From positions 1-27,377 of the IMG/VR virus record IMGVR_UViG_3300037014_000156: DNA of 27,377 bases; one strand, written 5' to 3'. Both the position numbers and the translations under genes were made by a program. Shown here one piece after another: positions 20,070 through 27,377 of this stretch. How positions within the stretch are numbered: position 1 is the first letter of the stretch; every line of letters begins with the position of its first letter. The notes below the pieces were generated by a model. That model was not told the DNA's origin. It did no database searches and saw only the letters and a program-made list of their open reading frames with translations. This DNA comes from a virus.

Positions 20070-20098
20070 AGGGGAGAATTAAGTAGTAACTCTCCCCT
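20070..20098 (-). terminator. Strong hairpin after the major capsid gene
   Basis: AGGGGAGAATTA (20070-20081) and TAACTCTCCCCT (20087-20098) pair over 12 positions with one mismatch around the loop AGTAG. On the minus strand the hairpin comes 23 bases after the capsid stop and is followed by CTTGTTAAAAAGG, with no U-tract, so it is not a full intrinsic terminator. It may partly terminate or stabilise the upstream capsid mRNA, giving higher capsid than downstream expression. Confidence 0.6.
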
Positions 20099-20121
20099 AG
20101 TTTGGCTATGCCAAGAAACCA

Positions 20122-21033
20122 CTAATAAGTGATTTTAATTGCCTTTTGCCAAAGGCCATAACCGAAGCCGACTCGATAATCGACACCGTAAGAATACATC
20201 TTTCTCATAAATCCGCCTTCACTTGTAGCCTCTAGAGCTGCAAATTGTGGCTCTTGACGATTTTGTTTCACAAATGGCTTTATGTTACCGCTCGTCTCAA
20301 CAATGTACCAATTGGCACCATTCAATCTCGATGAAGTCATGTATTCAGCCATTCCCTTCATAGTATTAGTTGTGTTGTTGATAAGGTCTGCACCGAAGAC
20401 GGTGTCGAGAACACCTTGCATTGCCTTTGAAGCAATAACCTTGTATTTCAACTCGCCTTCATTGAACGGCTCCCCGTGCTCATCTACAAGTGTTTCAATC
20501 TTTGCTCGTGCTAAATTGAAATCGAGAATAAACTCGGCGGCTGTTGCATATGTTCCGACTTTTGTTCCAGAATGCAAATTTGATTGTGGTGTATTTCCAA
20601 CAAAATAAATGTGCGACGTTGAGAAAAAAGGTAGACCGTCGAAACATAGCCCTGTCGTACCAGCGTTTAGTAATTCAAAAAATAGTTTTCTTGGATGTGT
20701 CTTTGCTCTTTTAGTAAGATCTTGAATTCTTACCTTGATTGCTCCGTATTGATCATCTTCAATGTCGTTACGGTCAACCTGTAGAGTTCCTTCGTAATGC
20801 TTGTTTGCGATAGTATAATCGAAATCAAGCAATCCACTCAACTTTCTAGAATCTTTCCATTCAGACATTTGAGGAACGTTTCCTAGCCAACCGTATTTCT
20901 CGCTTGAACTAGTTGACTGTGTTTCCATGATCATGCTCATGACGTCCGCTGGATTTTCACCATTTTCAAAAGACTTCATGAACTCTGTTCGTAGTGCCTT
21001 TTCTAGCACGACCGAATTTTTTATTTGTCCCAT
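20122..21033 (-). CDS. Major capsid protein, Mu gpT-like (303 aa)
   Basis: ATG 21033 follows TAGGAG. The sequence has the features of the Mu gpT family: N-terminal VLEKALRTEFMKSFENGENPADVMSMIM, the EKYGWLGNVPQMSEWKDSRKLSGLLDFDYTIANKHYEGTLQVDRNDIEDDQYGAI block (about 45-100), RAKTHPRKLFFELLNAGTTGLCFDGLPFFSTSH and a late VRVGFGYGLWQKAIKI-type ending. These proteins adopt the HK97-type fold and build the capsid shell. At about 300 residues the length is normal. Upstream are the cement protein and protease; a stable hairpin follows. Confidence 0.9.
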   Translation of the reverse strand: MGQIKNSVVLEKALRTEFMKSFENGENPADVMSMIMETQSTSSSEKYGWLGNVPQMSEWKDSRKLSGLLDFDYTIANKHYEGTLQVDRNDIEDDQYGAIKVRIQDLTKRAKTHPRKLFFELLNAGTTGLCFDGLPFFSTSHIYFVGNTPQSNLHSGTKVGTYATAAEFILDFNLARAKIETLVDEHGEPFNEGELKYKVIASKAMQGVLDTVFGADLINNTTNTMKGMAEYMTSSRLNGANWYIVETSGNIKPFVKQNRQEPQFAALEATSEGGFMRKMYSYGVDYRVGFGYGLWQKAIKITY

Positions 21034-21094
21034 TTTTAAACTCCTATAAAAAAATTAAACCACTCTGAATCAAAACAACTTTTAAAAAAAGTTA

Positions 21095-21493
21095 TTACAA
21101 TTCAACCCAACCACTTGTTGCGCTCTCGAAACCTACAATAGTTCCTACTGCAATTTCATTAGCCGCTTGTGTTGCGCTAACTGTCTGATCATCGCTCGCA
21201 TACGCAATAGATCCAAGATCTGCTTGAGTAAGACCGACGAAAGTTAAAAGAAAAGTTCCCTTCCTTAAAACTTGACACCAAAGCGCACCATTTGCACCTG
21301 CTGAATTATCAACTAATTCAATTGCAATACCAGCTTTAAAACCTGCTGCTTCTGCTGATTGTGGCGCAAGATACCCGGCTGCATTTAGTTTGCAAATTGC
21401 ACCTTTAAAAATTTTGAATGTTGCGCCAACTGGAAAAGCTAAAACCTTGGTTTCTTTTTCCGTGACTTCTTTATTATCTGCTAATGCTGTCAT
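21095..21493 (-). CDS. Capsid cement / decoration protein, DUF2190-like (132 aa)
   Basis: ATG 21493 follows TTGGAG. The pattern fits small phage head cement proteins found between protease and capsid genes: VLAFPVGATFKIFKGAICKLNAAGYLAPQSAEAAGFKAGIAIELVDNSAGANGALWCQVLRKGTFLLTF, with GVA-like AGIAIE, DNSAGANG turn, and strand-G endings. It would bind the capsid lattice and stabilise it after expansion. No coiled coil, signal or enzyme motif is present. A 61-base gap with an A/T-rich small hairpin (AACTTTT/AAAAGTT) separates it from the capsid gene. Confidence 0.72.
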   Translation of the reverse strand: MTALADNKEVTEKETKVLAFPVGATFKIFKGAICKLNAAGYLAPQSAEAAGFKAGIAIELVDNSAGANGALWCQVLRKGTFLLTFVGLTQADLGSIAYASDDQTVSATQAANEIAVGTIVGFESATSGWVEL

Positions 21494-21551
21494 TTTCCAA
21501 ACTCCAATTTTTTAAATTTAATTTCGTTTTATCAATAAAAACAATTTTAAA

Positions 21552-22775
21552 TTATTTGTTGTACTTTACGAAATCCTCTTTAGAAATCCCAAGCACGTTA
21601 CAAGCTTTTTCTTCGCTTTCAGAAAGAGAAATTGAATCTTCTTTAGAAGACTTCCCCTTTCCGTCAACGTTCATATTCTCTGATAGTTTCAAGATTTCAT
21701 AAAGATCTTTTCCACTATTGAGAGCATCAAGTTGTGCTTTGTTGATTTTGTTTTCAGAAAAGAGCAATTCATTTTTTTGAATTCTTTCTTTTTCTGTTTT
21801 TTCAGTTTCGAGTAATTTTACTTTTTCCGACAAAAGAAGTGTCTCTGATTTAAGTCCAGCGATAATTTTTTTAGCATTATCTTCGGAAAGTTTTAACTCT
21901 CCTAATTGAACTTCAAATTTTGAAACGATATCTTTATGTTCCGTTAATTTGATTGTCATTGTTAAATCTCCTGATTGTTTTTCTTTCATGCTTACGATTG
22001 CATCCATTTTAAGGAATGGCCTATTGACTAGACCACCACCGATCAACGTTGCGCCATGATTTACGCCCGTGTGTGGATGTGTGTAACTTCTAACAAATTC
22101 AGGGGAAAAATACCGAAAACTTTTTTCGCTCAAACATTGTGCGCCTTTCGGTGTCCATTTAACCTCGCCGAAAAGTGTAGCACCGTCTAATGAAATATAT
22201 ACGCTTTTGATCCATCCGGCGGCTTCGGCTTGACCATGATCGTAATCAATCATTAAATCGACACCTATCACTTTTTTGTTAAAATTATCTTTAAAATTTA
22301 AAATCATTTCTTTTGTTACTTCGACTTCGCCGTATTGTGGATGATACCCCTTTACAACTTTTATCAACTCGATAATGTGTGGAAGAGTATCTGAAAAAAC
22401 TATTGAGTCATCATGGTTTCTTAATGACAGATACGACATTGAATCAGTACCCTGGGCATCTTGCTTTAGTGTTCCAATTATCGCCTTAACTCCTGTCGTG
22501 ATATCAATTGTTCGAAAAGATGTGTCTACGAATTCGCTTGGATCTAATTGCCTCAAATGCCAGGTATCTTTTTTCTCGTCAACCTTTACCGATGTAAACC
22601 CGTGCTCACGTGACCATGTTGATGCATCAGTTTCAGTTGGGAAAATCTTTTTGTCAAAAATAAGTGTTTGAACAACAGAGCCTTTTTCCGCATCTTGTTC
22701 AAGTAAATATTTTTCTACCTCATCGATTGACTCATAATATTTTTTGCTCATTAAAAGATCGACTACATTTCCCAT
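21552..22775 (-). CDS. Mu gpI-like prohead protease with scaffold tail (407 aa)
   Basis: ATG 22775 overlaps the portal stop by 13 bases. Residues 1-105 hold an accessory domain (FDKKIFPTETDASTWSREHGFTSVKVDEKKDTWHLRQLDPSEFVDTSFRTIDITTGVKAIIGTL) seen in other phage head proteases. Residues 135-265 are the Mu protease I core: IDYDHGQAEAAGWI, LFGEVKWTPKGAQCL, FRYFSPEFVRSY, GGGLVNRPFLKMDA. The histidine of DYDHG and the serine of YFSPEF are likely catalytic. Residues 285-345 form a coiled coil (scaffold), and the C-terminus is acidic. It would mature the head by cutting the scaffold and capsid. Confidence 0.9.
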   Translation of the reverse strand: MGNVVDLLMSKKYYESIDEVEKYLLEQDAEKGSVVQTLIFDKKIFPTETDASTWSREHGFTSVKVDEKKDTWHLRQLDPSEFVDTSFRTIDITTGVKAIIGTLKQDAQGTDSMSYLSLRNHDDSIVFSDTLPHIIELIKVVKGYHPQYGEVEVTKEMILNFKDNFNKKVIGVDLMIDYDHGQAEAAGWIKSVYISLDGATLFGEVKWTPKGAQCLSEKSFRYFSPEFVRSYTHPHTGVNHGATLIGGGLVNRPFLKMDAIVSMKEKQSGDLTMTIKLTEHKDIVSKFEVQLGELKLSEDNAKKIIAGLKSETLLLSEKVKLLETEKTEKERIQKNELLFSENKINKAQLDALNSGKDLYEILKLSENMNVDGKGKSSKEDSISLSESEEKACNVLGISKEDFVKYNK

Positions 22776-24970
22776 GAAATTATCCTTTCAGATAGGCTAA
22801 TGCTATCCTTGTCGGCTTTTGTTATCGGTGGAAGTCCCACTATCTCTGGTTTTATTTTTGCGCTAGTTTTAATAACAGACAAATATGATTTACAATTATA
22901 ATGAAGAGGCGGGCTATAGGCCATCGCCTCCGAATCGTCCTTTGCGAAAATCATCCCAGCTAATTTTCTACATATCGGTGACTTTGGATCACTGTTATTA
23001 AATCGATACGCATAAATTTCTTGCTGAACTTCTGGATCAAAAAAGAAATCATTTCTGCTTTGATTAACCAATGTAGACGCCGAGTTTATTGATCCCGTTA
23101 CTACTGCCGGACTAGTCAAGTAACCAGACACAGCATCAGACAATTCTTTTTCAATTCCCATGGCGCTATCAACAGATTGAACATTTTGCATAAATGAAAA
23201 TGCTACCCGATCCTCTAGCTCTCTTACTTGCCTTTCAACTAACCTGTCAGATTGTAATAAAATTAATCGCCTCAAATGCGCTGGCAAAGTAGAAAATTCT
23301 CTGTCGACAAATTTCAAATTATATTTGTCCATCTCTGCCATTATTTTTTCGTTAACTTTTAATTTAACATTCTTCTTTTCTGGTATCTCTTGCTTTGCTT
23401 GATCTAGTGCCCTTGACGAAGTTGTTGTAAAGATACCCTTCATCAGTCTTTTGTATTTTGCAACACCGCCCACAGTGATATCAGTTATCGCAGCAAGTTT
23501 ATTTTCAGCTGGCAATTGTTTATATTTATTCATAACATCGGCAATCAATTTCTTTCCGATGAATTCCAAATTATAAACCATTGCATCTTGTATGATCTTT
23601 GCTTCTGAATCAATCAATAAATTTGGCGTTTTATCTGCAAGCAAGATACTATCTTTTAATTTGGTTGTTTCTTCTGCTTCAACTTTTTTTTCTTCTTCAT
23701 TGATGTCTTCAACTTCAACGTCTTCGTCTATTTCACCGTCAATCTCTTGATTATCAATTGCGCTTCCTTCTGATTTTTTTGGTAGCCTATGAGTATTTCT
23801 AACGTAATCTTCGAGAGTTTCATCCTTACCAATTACACCGGCATTTGTGTACCCGGTGATAATTCGCATTAACGCCTCACCGGCTTTTTTCGAGATCCCG
23901 GAACATGCAAGCTTTGGATAAACAGAAATCTCTTGTCCGTAATTCATATTAACGATCGAAGGAATAATTTTGTCATTAAAAGAATTTGTTATCACAGAAG
24001 CGAATGACTCGATAACTTGCAAAAAGATATTCTCTAGATTATCACCAAGGGCATACGCTCCACCATTTCCACCAGTTCCCAACTCAAGAAAAGAAGCAAG
24101 CAAAGCGCCTGACATTTTCTCATCTTCTCTCTTGATTGAATCTTCCAGAAACATCGGATTGAATCCATTATTTTGTTGTAGATCTAACTTCCAGCCAGCC
24201 GGATATGTAATATAAGCATTTTCTGCGCTTGTGAATCCATTTAGTATTTTTATGGCTGCTTTATATTCTTCATCGTTTGGAGAAATGTTTGCTGGCACCT
24301 CGAGCGTCGGCGTTGGAATTGCAAATTTTTCAATCCCGATCATCTTAATTGTTTCGGTTAATTGTTTTCTCTTCCATGGCCCAACCATAGTTCTTAATAT
24401 CGGATAACCGTTGTCGCTTCCTTCCTTCTCGTTAAAAAAGAAAAGTAAGGTCATTGCATCAAGCCATACATCGACACCTAGGTCACCATATTGATACTGT
24501 CTAACCCGTGATATCTCTCCGGTTGATTCATCATGATCAAATTCAATAATTGATTCTTGAGAACGAAAACCAAGATTTGAAATTGTCGTGTACTTTCCAA
24601 AATCTTTTTTATCAACATTTTTGTGAATGATTTCAAAAACAGAAAAACCGTGAACAGGAAAAGTCAATATTTCGTTTAGTTTCTCAAGAAGTTTTATGTC
24701 TTTGAAAATTACTTGATCAACCAGGGCGGCAATTTCTAAATCTTTTGATTCTTCGCTTGCCGGTTCGATCGTCCATACTGCTGCTTTTATCGGAGAGTTA
24801 ATTGCCGTTAAAATTTTTCTGATTTGCGGATCACTTCGCCTCATCTTGTTGTATTGAACAGAAGCATTGACACCGACGTAAGCTTGGAGATAATCGTTTT
24901 GAACAATCCCGGACGATATTAAGGTCCCCGATTTGCCTTTTGGCGTATCGTTAAAAGTTGTATCCACCAT
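22763..24970 (-). CDS. Portal protein (DUF935-like) fused to a MuF domain (735 aa)
   Basis: ATG 24970 overlaps the terminase stop (TAATG). Residues 1-400 match the DUF935 portal family (Mu gp29): RRSDPQIRKILTAINSPIKAAVWTIEPA, FPVHGFSVFEIIHK, VGPWKRKQLTETIKMIGIEKFAIPTP and LGTGGNGGAYALGDNLENIF. An acidic linker, EIDGEIDEDVEVEDINEEE (about 415-435), joins a helical region and a MuF-type end with D661, C667 and the SPPLHYNCKSYLSVI box (His690, Cys693), typical of MuF minor head proteins. Separate genes encode portal and MuF in Mu itself; here they are one polypeptide, so both would be present in equal copy number. Confidence 0.92.
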   Translation of the reverse strand: MVDTTFNDTPKGKSGTLISSGIVQNDYLQAYVGVNASVQYNKMRRSDPQIRKILTAINSPIKAAVWTIEPASEESKDLEIAALVDQVIFKDIKLLEKLNEILTFPVHGFSVFEIIHKNVDKKDFGKYTTISNLGFRSQESIIEFDHDESTGEISRVRQYQYGDLGVDVWLDAMTLLFFFNEKEGSDNGYPILRTMVGPWKRKQLTETIKMIGIEKFAIPTPTLEVPANISPNDEEYKAAIKILNGFTSAENAYITYPAGWKLDLQQNNGFNPMFLEDSIKREDEKMSGALLASFLELGTGGNGGAYALGDNLENIFLQVIESFASVITNSFNDKIIPSIVNMNYGQEISVYPKLACSGISKKAGEALMRIITGYTNAGVIGKDETLEDYVRNTHRLPKKSEGSAIDNQEIDGEIDEDVEVEDINEEEKKVEAEETTKLKDSILLADKTPNLLIDSEAKIIQDAMVYNLEFIGKKLIADVMNKYKQLPAENKLAAITDITVGGVAKYKRLMKGIFTTTSSRALDQAKQEIPEKKNVKLKVNEKIMAEMDKYNLKFVDREFSTLPAHLRRLILLQSDRLVERQVRELEDRVAFSFMQNVQSVDSAMGIEKELSDAVSGYLTSPAVVTGSINSASTLVNQSRNDFFFDPEVQQEIYAYRFNNSDPKSPICRKLAGMIFAKDDSEAMAYSPPLHYNCKSYLSVIKTSAKIKPEIVGLPPITKADKDSISLSERIISWEM

Positions 24971-26550
24971 TAATTTTCCTTTGGGATAATCCGACGACAG
25001 TTGTCTTCTATATTGACATTAGTCTTTTTTGATTTCTCATTCATGCCTGAAAAACTTCCTGCTGTTTTCTTGAGATGCCGACCATAGTTTGCCAGAGCCA
25101 GGGCGTCAGAACTATCCGGTGATCCCCGTCCGGTTCGTTTTTTGTAATCATCTTTTGATTCAATGACCATTTTACCTTGTCCGTCAAAAGTATAGCGAAT
25201 CGATGGAAGTTCTACGATGTAATCCTCTATATCCATAATATCCAAATTTTGCTTTAGGTCAATACCCAACAAATCGAATATATACGCCTTTATGTTTTTG
25301 TAGCGTGTTTTATTTTCATCGAGGTCTAATGTTTGACCAAAATGTACTTCTATTACCTCAACAAATCTGTTGTTTTTAAAATGCTCTTTGAGAAGATCCG
25401 TCACGCCTCCACCGACGCCAGTAGCATCCACAACTATTTTTGTAATAGTCGTTTGCATCATGTTTACTCTAGCTATGATCGTTCCAACTATGTCGACTGC
25501 CCCTCGCTTTGAAAGTTTTTGGTGATACGTTTGTTTTGCTCCAACTAATTCGATTATTACTGTCGAGTCCTCGCCATACCTCGCAACGTCAACGCCAATA
25601 GATCTATTCTCAAGCATATTTATTTCTGATTCTCTTTCTATCGCTTCCAAAACATCTGCGTACTGAACAAGAACATTTTCGTCGATATCGGGAAATATTC
25701 CGAGAGCCTTCGATTGAAAAAGAGGATGATCAATGCCCCACTCCCATGCTTTAGAAATAACCCATTGGGCATTTAAAAGATATGGCACGGGCTTTTTATA
25801 TCGCTCGATGTGTTCGATCGCTTCTTCTTTTGCCATCTCCGAAATTATTTGTAATTCTCTGTTGATATCCTCGAGCGAATTAATCTTGTTCGCCTTCATG
25901 TTCGGCGAATCAAAACACGACATATAAACATTGTGCCATTGCTTCGATCCAAAACATTTAAAAAATTCACACGATCTGGTTGTCGGGTTTCCTATTTGGA
26001 CCCATTTGACAACCTTTCCTGACGTCGTTAGTCCCTCTGTCATTTTGTGAAAGTCGGTCGGTATTCCTGTTGCCTCATCAAAGATCACCAAAATATAAAG
26101 CGAATGGAATCCCTGAAATGTAGATCCAATTTGTTCTCTTGATTTTCCAGCTTCTTTCTGTGGCGTAAACCCCATTGCGTACCACTCTGGACCATACTTC
26201 AATTCTGTCGTTAAAAGATCTCCACCTAGTTCGACCGCTGCATTCTCGTATGCTGATCGTAACTCTCCCCAAAGCAATGCCTTGACTTGTCTATTTGTCG
26301 GCGCAGTAGTGATCACCTTTGAGTTCGGAAACGATGTTAAAAACCAAAGGGCAATTCTTGCCATAGTCCACGTTTTTGCTATTGAATGTGTCGCCGCTAT
26401 TGCTACTCTGTCATATTTTAAAACAGGATTTATTATTTTGTCTATTTGGTATTGATGAATCTCTCTTGTGCCAAGAACTTTTTTAAAGAAGAATACCGGA
26501 TCTTTTTGAATTCTTTTTACGAACGCAATTTCATTTTTACTAGTCGTCAA
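24970..26550 (-). CDS. terL: Terminase large subunit (526 aa)
   Basis: Residues 51-61 IAATHSIAKTW form a Walker A-like loop (canonical second Gly replaced by Ala59), 154-160 LVIFDEA is Walker B with the catalytic Glu, and GNPT (187-190) is the coupling motif. The C-terminal RNase H-like nuclease shows VDVARYGED (Asp321), VVDATGVGGG (Asp375) and GSPDSSDALALA (Asp479/Asp482). It packages DNA through the portal. The only usable start is TTG 26550, overlapping the small subunit by 11 bases, with no strong ribosome binding site; coupling is therefore likely. Length is as expected for siphoviral large terminases. Confidence 0.95.
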   Translation of the reverse strand: MTTSKNEIAFVKRIQKDPVFFFKKVLGTREIHQYQIDKIINPVLKYDRVAIAATHSIAKTWTMARIALWFLTSFPNSKVITTAPTNRQVKALLWGELRSAYENAAVELGGDLLTTELKYGPEWYAMGFTPQKEAGKSREQIGSTFQGFHSLYILVIFDEATGIPTDFHKMTEGLTTSGKVVKWVQIGNPTTRSCEFFKCFGSKQWHNVYMSCFDSPNMKANKINSLEDINRELQIISEMAKEEAIEHIERYKKPVPYLLNAQWVISKAWEWGIDHPLFQSKALGIFPDIDENVLVQYADVLEAIERESEINMLENRSIGVDVARYGEDSTVIIELVGAKQTYHQKLSKRGAVDIVGTIIARVNMMQTTITKIVVDATGVGGGVTDLLKEHFKNNRFVEVIEVHFGQTLDLDENKTRYKNIKAYIFDLLGIDLKQNLDIMDIEDYIVELPSIRYTFDGQGKMVIESKDDYKKRTGRGSPDSSDALALANYGRHLKKTAGSFSGMNEKSKKTNVNIEDNCRRIIPKEN

Positions 26551-26917
26551 TTTTCATTTCGATTTGTTTATTTTCGATTTCTACCTTTGAAACTTCTGCT
26601 ACCAAAACCGATAGATGGGTTTTTTTCTCTTCTATCGTCAGTTCGTTTTTATCCGACCACGTTGACAAATTCTTGAGCGTAAAGATCAAACATGTATTGT
26701 CTCCACCAATTGCTTTCTGAATCATTTTTTGTTTTAGTTTCAAAACGGTTTTCTCAAGTTTTTTTCTCTTGTATTCCATGAAAGTCATGTTATGCTTTTT
26801 TCTTATTCTTCGATCTAAAGTATCCTCACTCATTTCAAATTCTTGTGAACACGTTGATTTTGAAGCATCAAACGATAGATAAATATCTAATTTTGCCCAG
26901 TCTATGTCTTTTTTCAT
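26540..26917 (-). CDS. terS: Terminase small subunit (125 aa)
   Basis: ATG 26917 overlaps the methylase stop (ATGA). Residues 15-50 give a helix-turn-helix (STCSQEFEMSEDTLDRRIRKKHNMTFMEYKRKKL). Residues 55-90 (LKLKQKMIQKAIGGDNTCLIFTLKNLSTWSDKNELT) are the GD-x-x-x-LIF-xL-KN-xx-xx-DK element common in phage small terminases. It recognises the packaging site and feeds the large subunit encoded next. No pac or cos site can be identified from sequence alone. Confidence 0.88.
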   Translation of the reverse strand: MKKDIDWAKLDIYLSFDASKSTCSQEFEMSEDTLDRRIRKKHNMTFMEYKRKKLEKTVLKLKQKMIQKAIGGDNTCLIFTLKNLSTWSDKNELTIEEKKTHLSVLVAEVSKVEIENKQIEMKIDD

Positions 26918-27375
26918 TTTTTCACCGCATTCAGTATTTTTTGTGCAGCATTATTGCAGTACAACTTCTCTGTTTCTTTCTTTTGTCCACCAAAACAAGA
27001 AGCAGTTTCATACTCAACAACTTTATAAAACCTATCATCGTTTATATTGTACTCCGAAATAAAAACTGGCTCTGTTTGAGCACTTGCCCAATCTAGAAAT
27101 TTCCTTCTGTCGAAATTATTCCCATAGTCTTCGGTTTTGTCATATGGAATATCGCAATAAATAATAGAATTTTTTTTAATCTCAACTTTTTCATAACTCA
27201 ATGAAGATATTTGGAGTTGCTGGAGTTGTTGGAGTTGTTGGAGTCGTTCGAGTTGTTGGAGTCGTTTGAGTTGCTGGAGTTGTTGGAGTTGTTGGAGTCG
27301 TTCGAGTCGTTCATCTTTTTTATTATGAAATTCTTCTGCTTTTTTTCTTAGAAATAATCTTCTGAATTTTATATC
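26914..27375 (-). CDS. D12-class DNA adenine methylase, 5' end cut by the window
   Basis: The frame is open to the window edge: the visible C-terminal 153 residues begin DIKFRRLFLRKKAEEFHNKKDE, run through 11 Leu-ending tripeptide repeats (ERL, QQL), then LSYEKVEIKKNSIIYCDIPYDKTEDYGNNFDRRKF (motif IV DxPY with DIPY) and PVFISEYNINDDRFYKVVEYE, ending KKETEKLYC. These are the motif and C-terminal elements of Dam-like N6-adenine methylases. The TTG-based shorter start near 27201 is not needed. The N-terminal AdoMet-binding motif (FxGxG) must lie upstream of 27377. Phage methylases of this class protect DNA from host restriction or mark packaging DNA. Confidence 0.88.
   Translation of the reverse strand, partial: DIKFRRLFLRKKAEEFHNKKDERLERLQQLQQLQQLKRLQQLERLQQLQQLQQLQISSLSYEKVEIKKNSIIYCDIPYDKTEDYGNNFDRRKFLDWASAQTEPVFISEYNINDDRFYKVVEYETASCFGGQKKETEKLYCNNAAQKILNAVKK
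27214..27312 (-). repeat. Eleven 9-bp repeats in the methylase gene
   Basis: The minus strand contains 11 consecutive 9-base units, GAACGACTC, CAACAACTC, CAGCAACTC or AAACGACTC, encoding ERL, QQL or KRL tripeptides. The unit length keeps frame, so copy changes lengthen a leucine-rich helix instead of breaking the gene. From memory, similar LQxLQxL runs occur at this place in some phage D12 methylases. Slippage could vary its copy number. Confidence 0.9.
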
Positions 27376-27377
27376 TG

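Noticed and set aside
21066-21092. A/T-only hairpin (AACTTTT/AAAAGTT) as terminator between cement and capsid genes
   Set aside because: The stem is A/T-rich and short with no clear T-run after it on the minus strand; termination before the capsid gene would also make little sense.
27214-27312. CRISPR-like or regulatory repeat array
   Set aside because: The 9-bp units have no spacers and stay in frame as ERL/QQL tripeptides of the methylase.
27199-27377. Short Asn/Ser/Asp-repeat ORF starting ATGAACGACTCG in another frame of the methylase repeat
   Set aside because: It is a by-product of the 9-bp repeat read in a different frame; the ERL/QQL frame continues into the methylase motifs.

Overview
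The window is part of a tailed-phage genome or prophage from an AT-rich source (about one third G+C by eye). No host housekeeping gene is visible. The gene set indicates a siphovirus-type virion (long tail, tube protein and tape measure, no sheath) with a Mu-like head: a DUF935-type portal fused to a MuF domain, a Mu gpI-like protease, a gpT-like major capsid, and gp36- and gpG-like connectors. A lipoprotein signal peptide and several Sec-type signal peptides point to a Gram-negative host. Species cannot be named. A fibre with a signal peptide is reminiscent of surface fibres of predatory Bdellovibrionota, but that is only a hint.

Layout. Positions 1-2975 carry a rightward cluster of small genes: a Gly-X microprotein, a long charged coiled-coil protein, a zinc-ribbon peptide, a MazG-like pyrophosphohydrolase and five unknowns. 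Almost everything from 27377 down to 2943 is leftward and reads as one late region. It runs from a truncated D12 adenine methylase through small and large terminase, portal-MuF, protease/scaffold, cement protein and major capsid. Next come a group of small beta-rich virion-type proteins, a permuted NlpC/P60-like peptidase, head-tail connectors, a SEC-C protein, tail completion and tail tube. After a transcriptional break follow tail chaperones with a -1 frameshift, tape measure, tail-tip proteins, fibres, a tRNA-like element and a terminal cluster of small exported or membrane-associated proteins that is probably the lysis or accessory end.

Junctions. Late genes are packed with ATGA or TAATG overlaps, which suggests translational coupling. 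The late run is interrupted at about 13300-13640 by one rightward gene for a ribbon-helix-helix protein. Its last codons contain an intrinsic terminator for the opposite strand, placed just after the tail tube gene. Its upstream region carries two copies of an 8-bp repeat in the space from which the tail chaperone/tape-measure genes must restart. A strong hairpin without a U-tract follows the major capsid gene.

There is no gene-free stretch longer than about 100 bases. No integrase, transposase, CRISPR array, insertion sequence, replication gene or recognisable endolysin is visible, so integration mode and lysis enzyme remain open.
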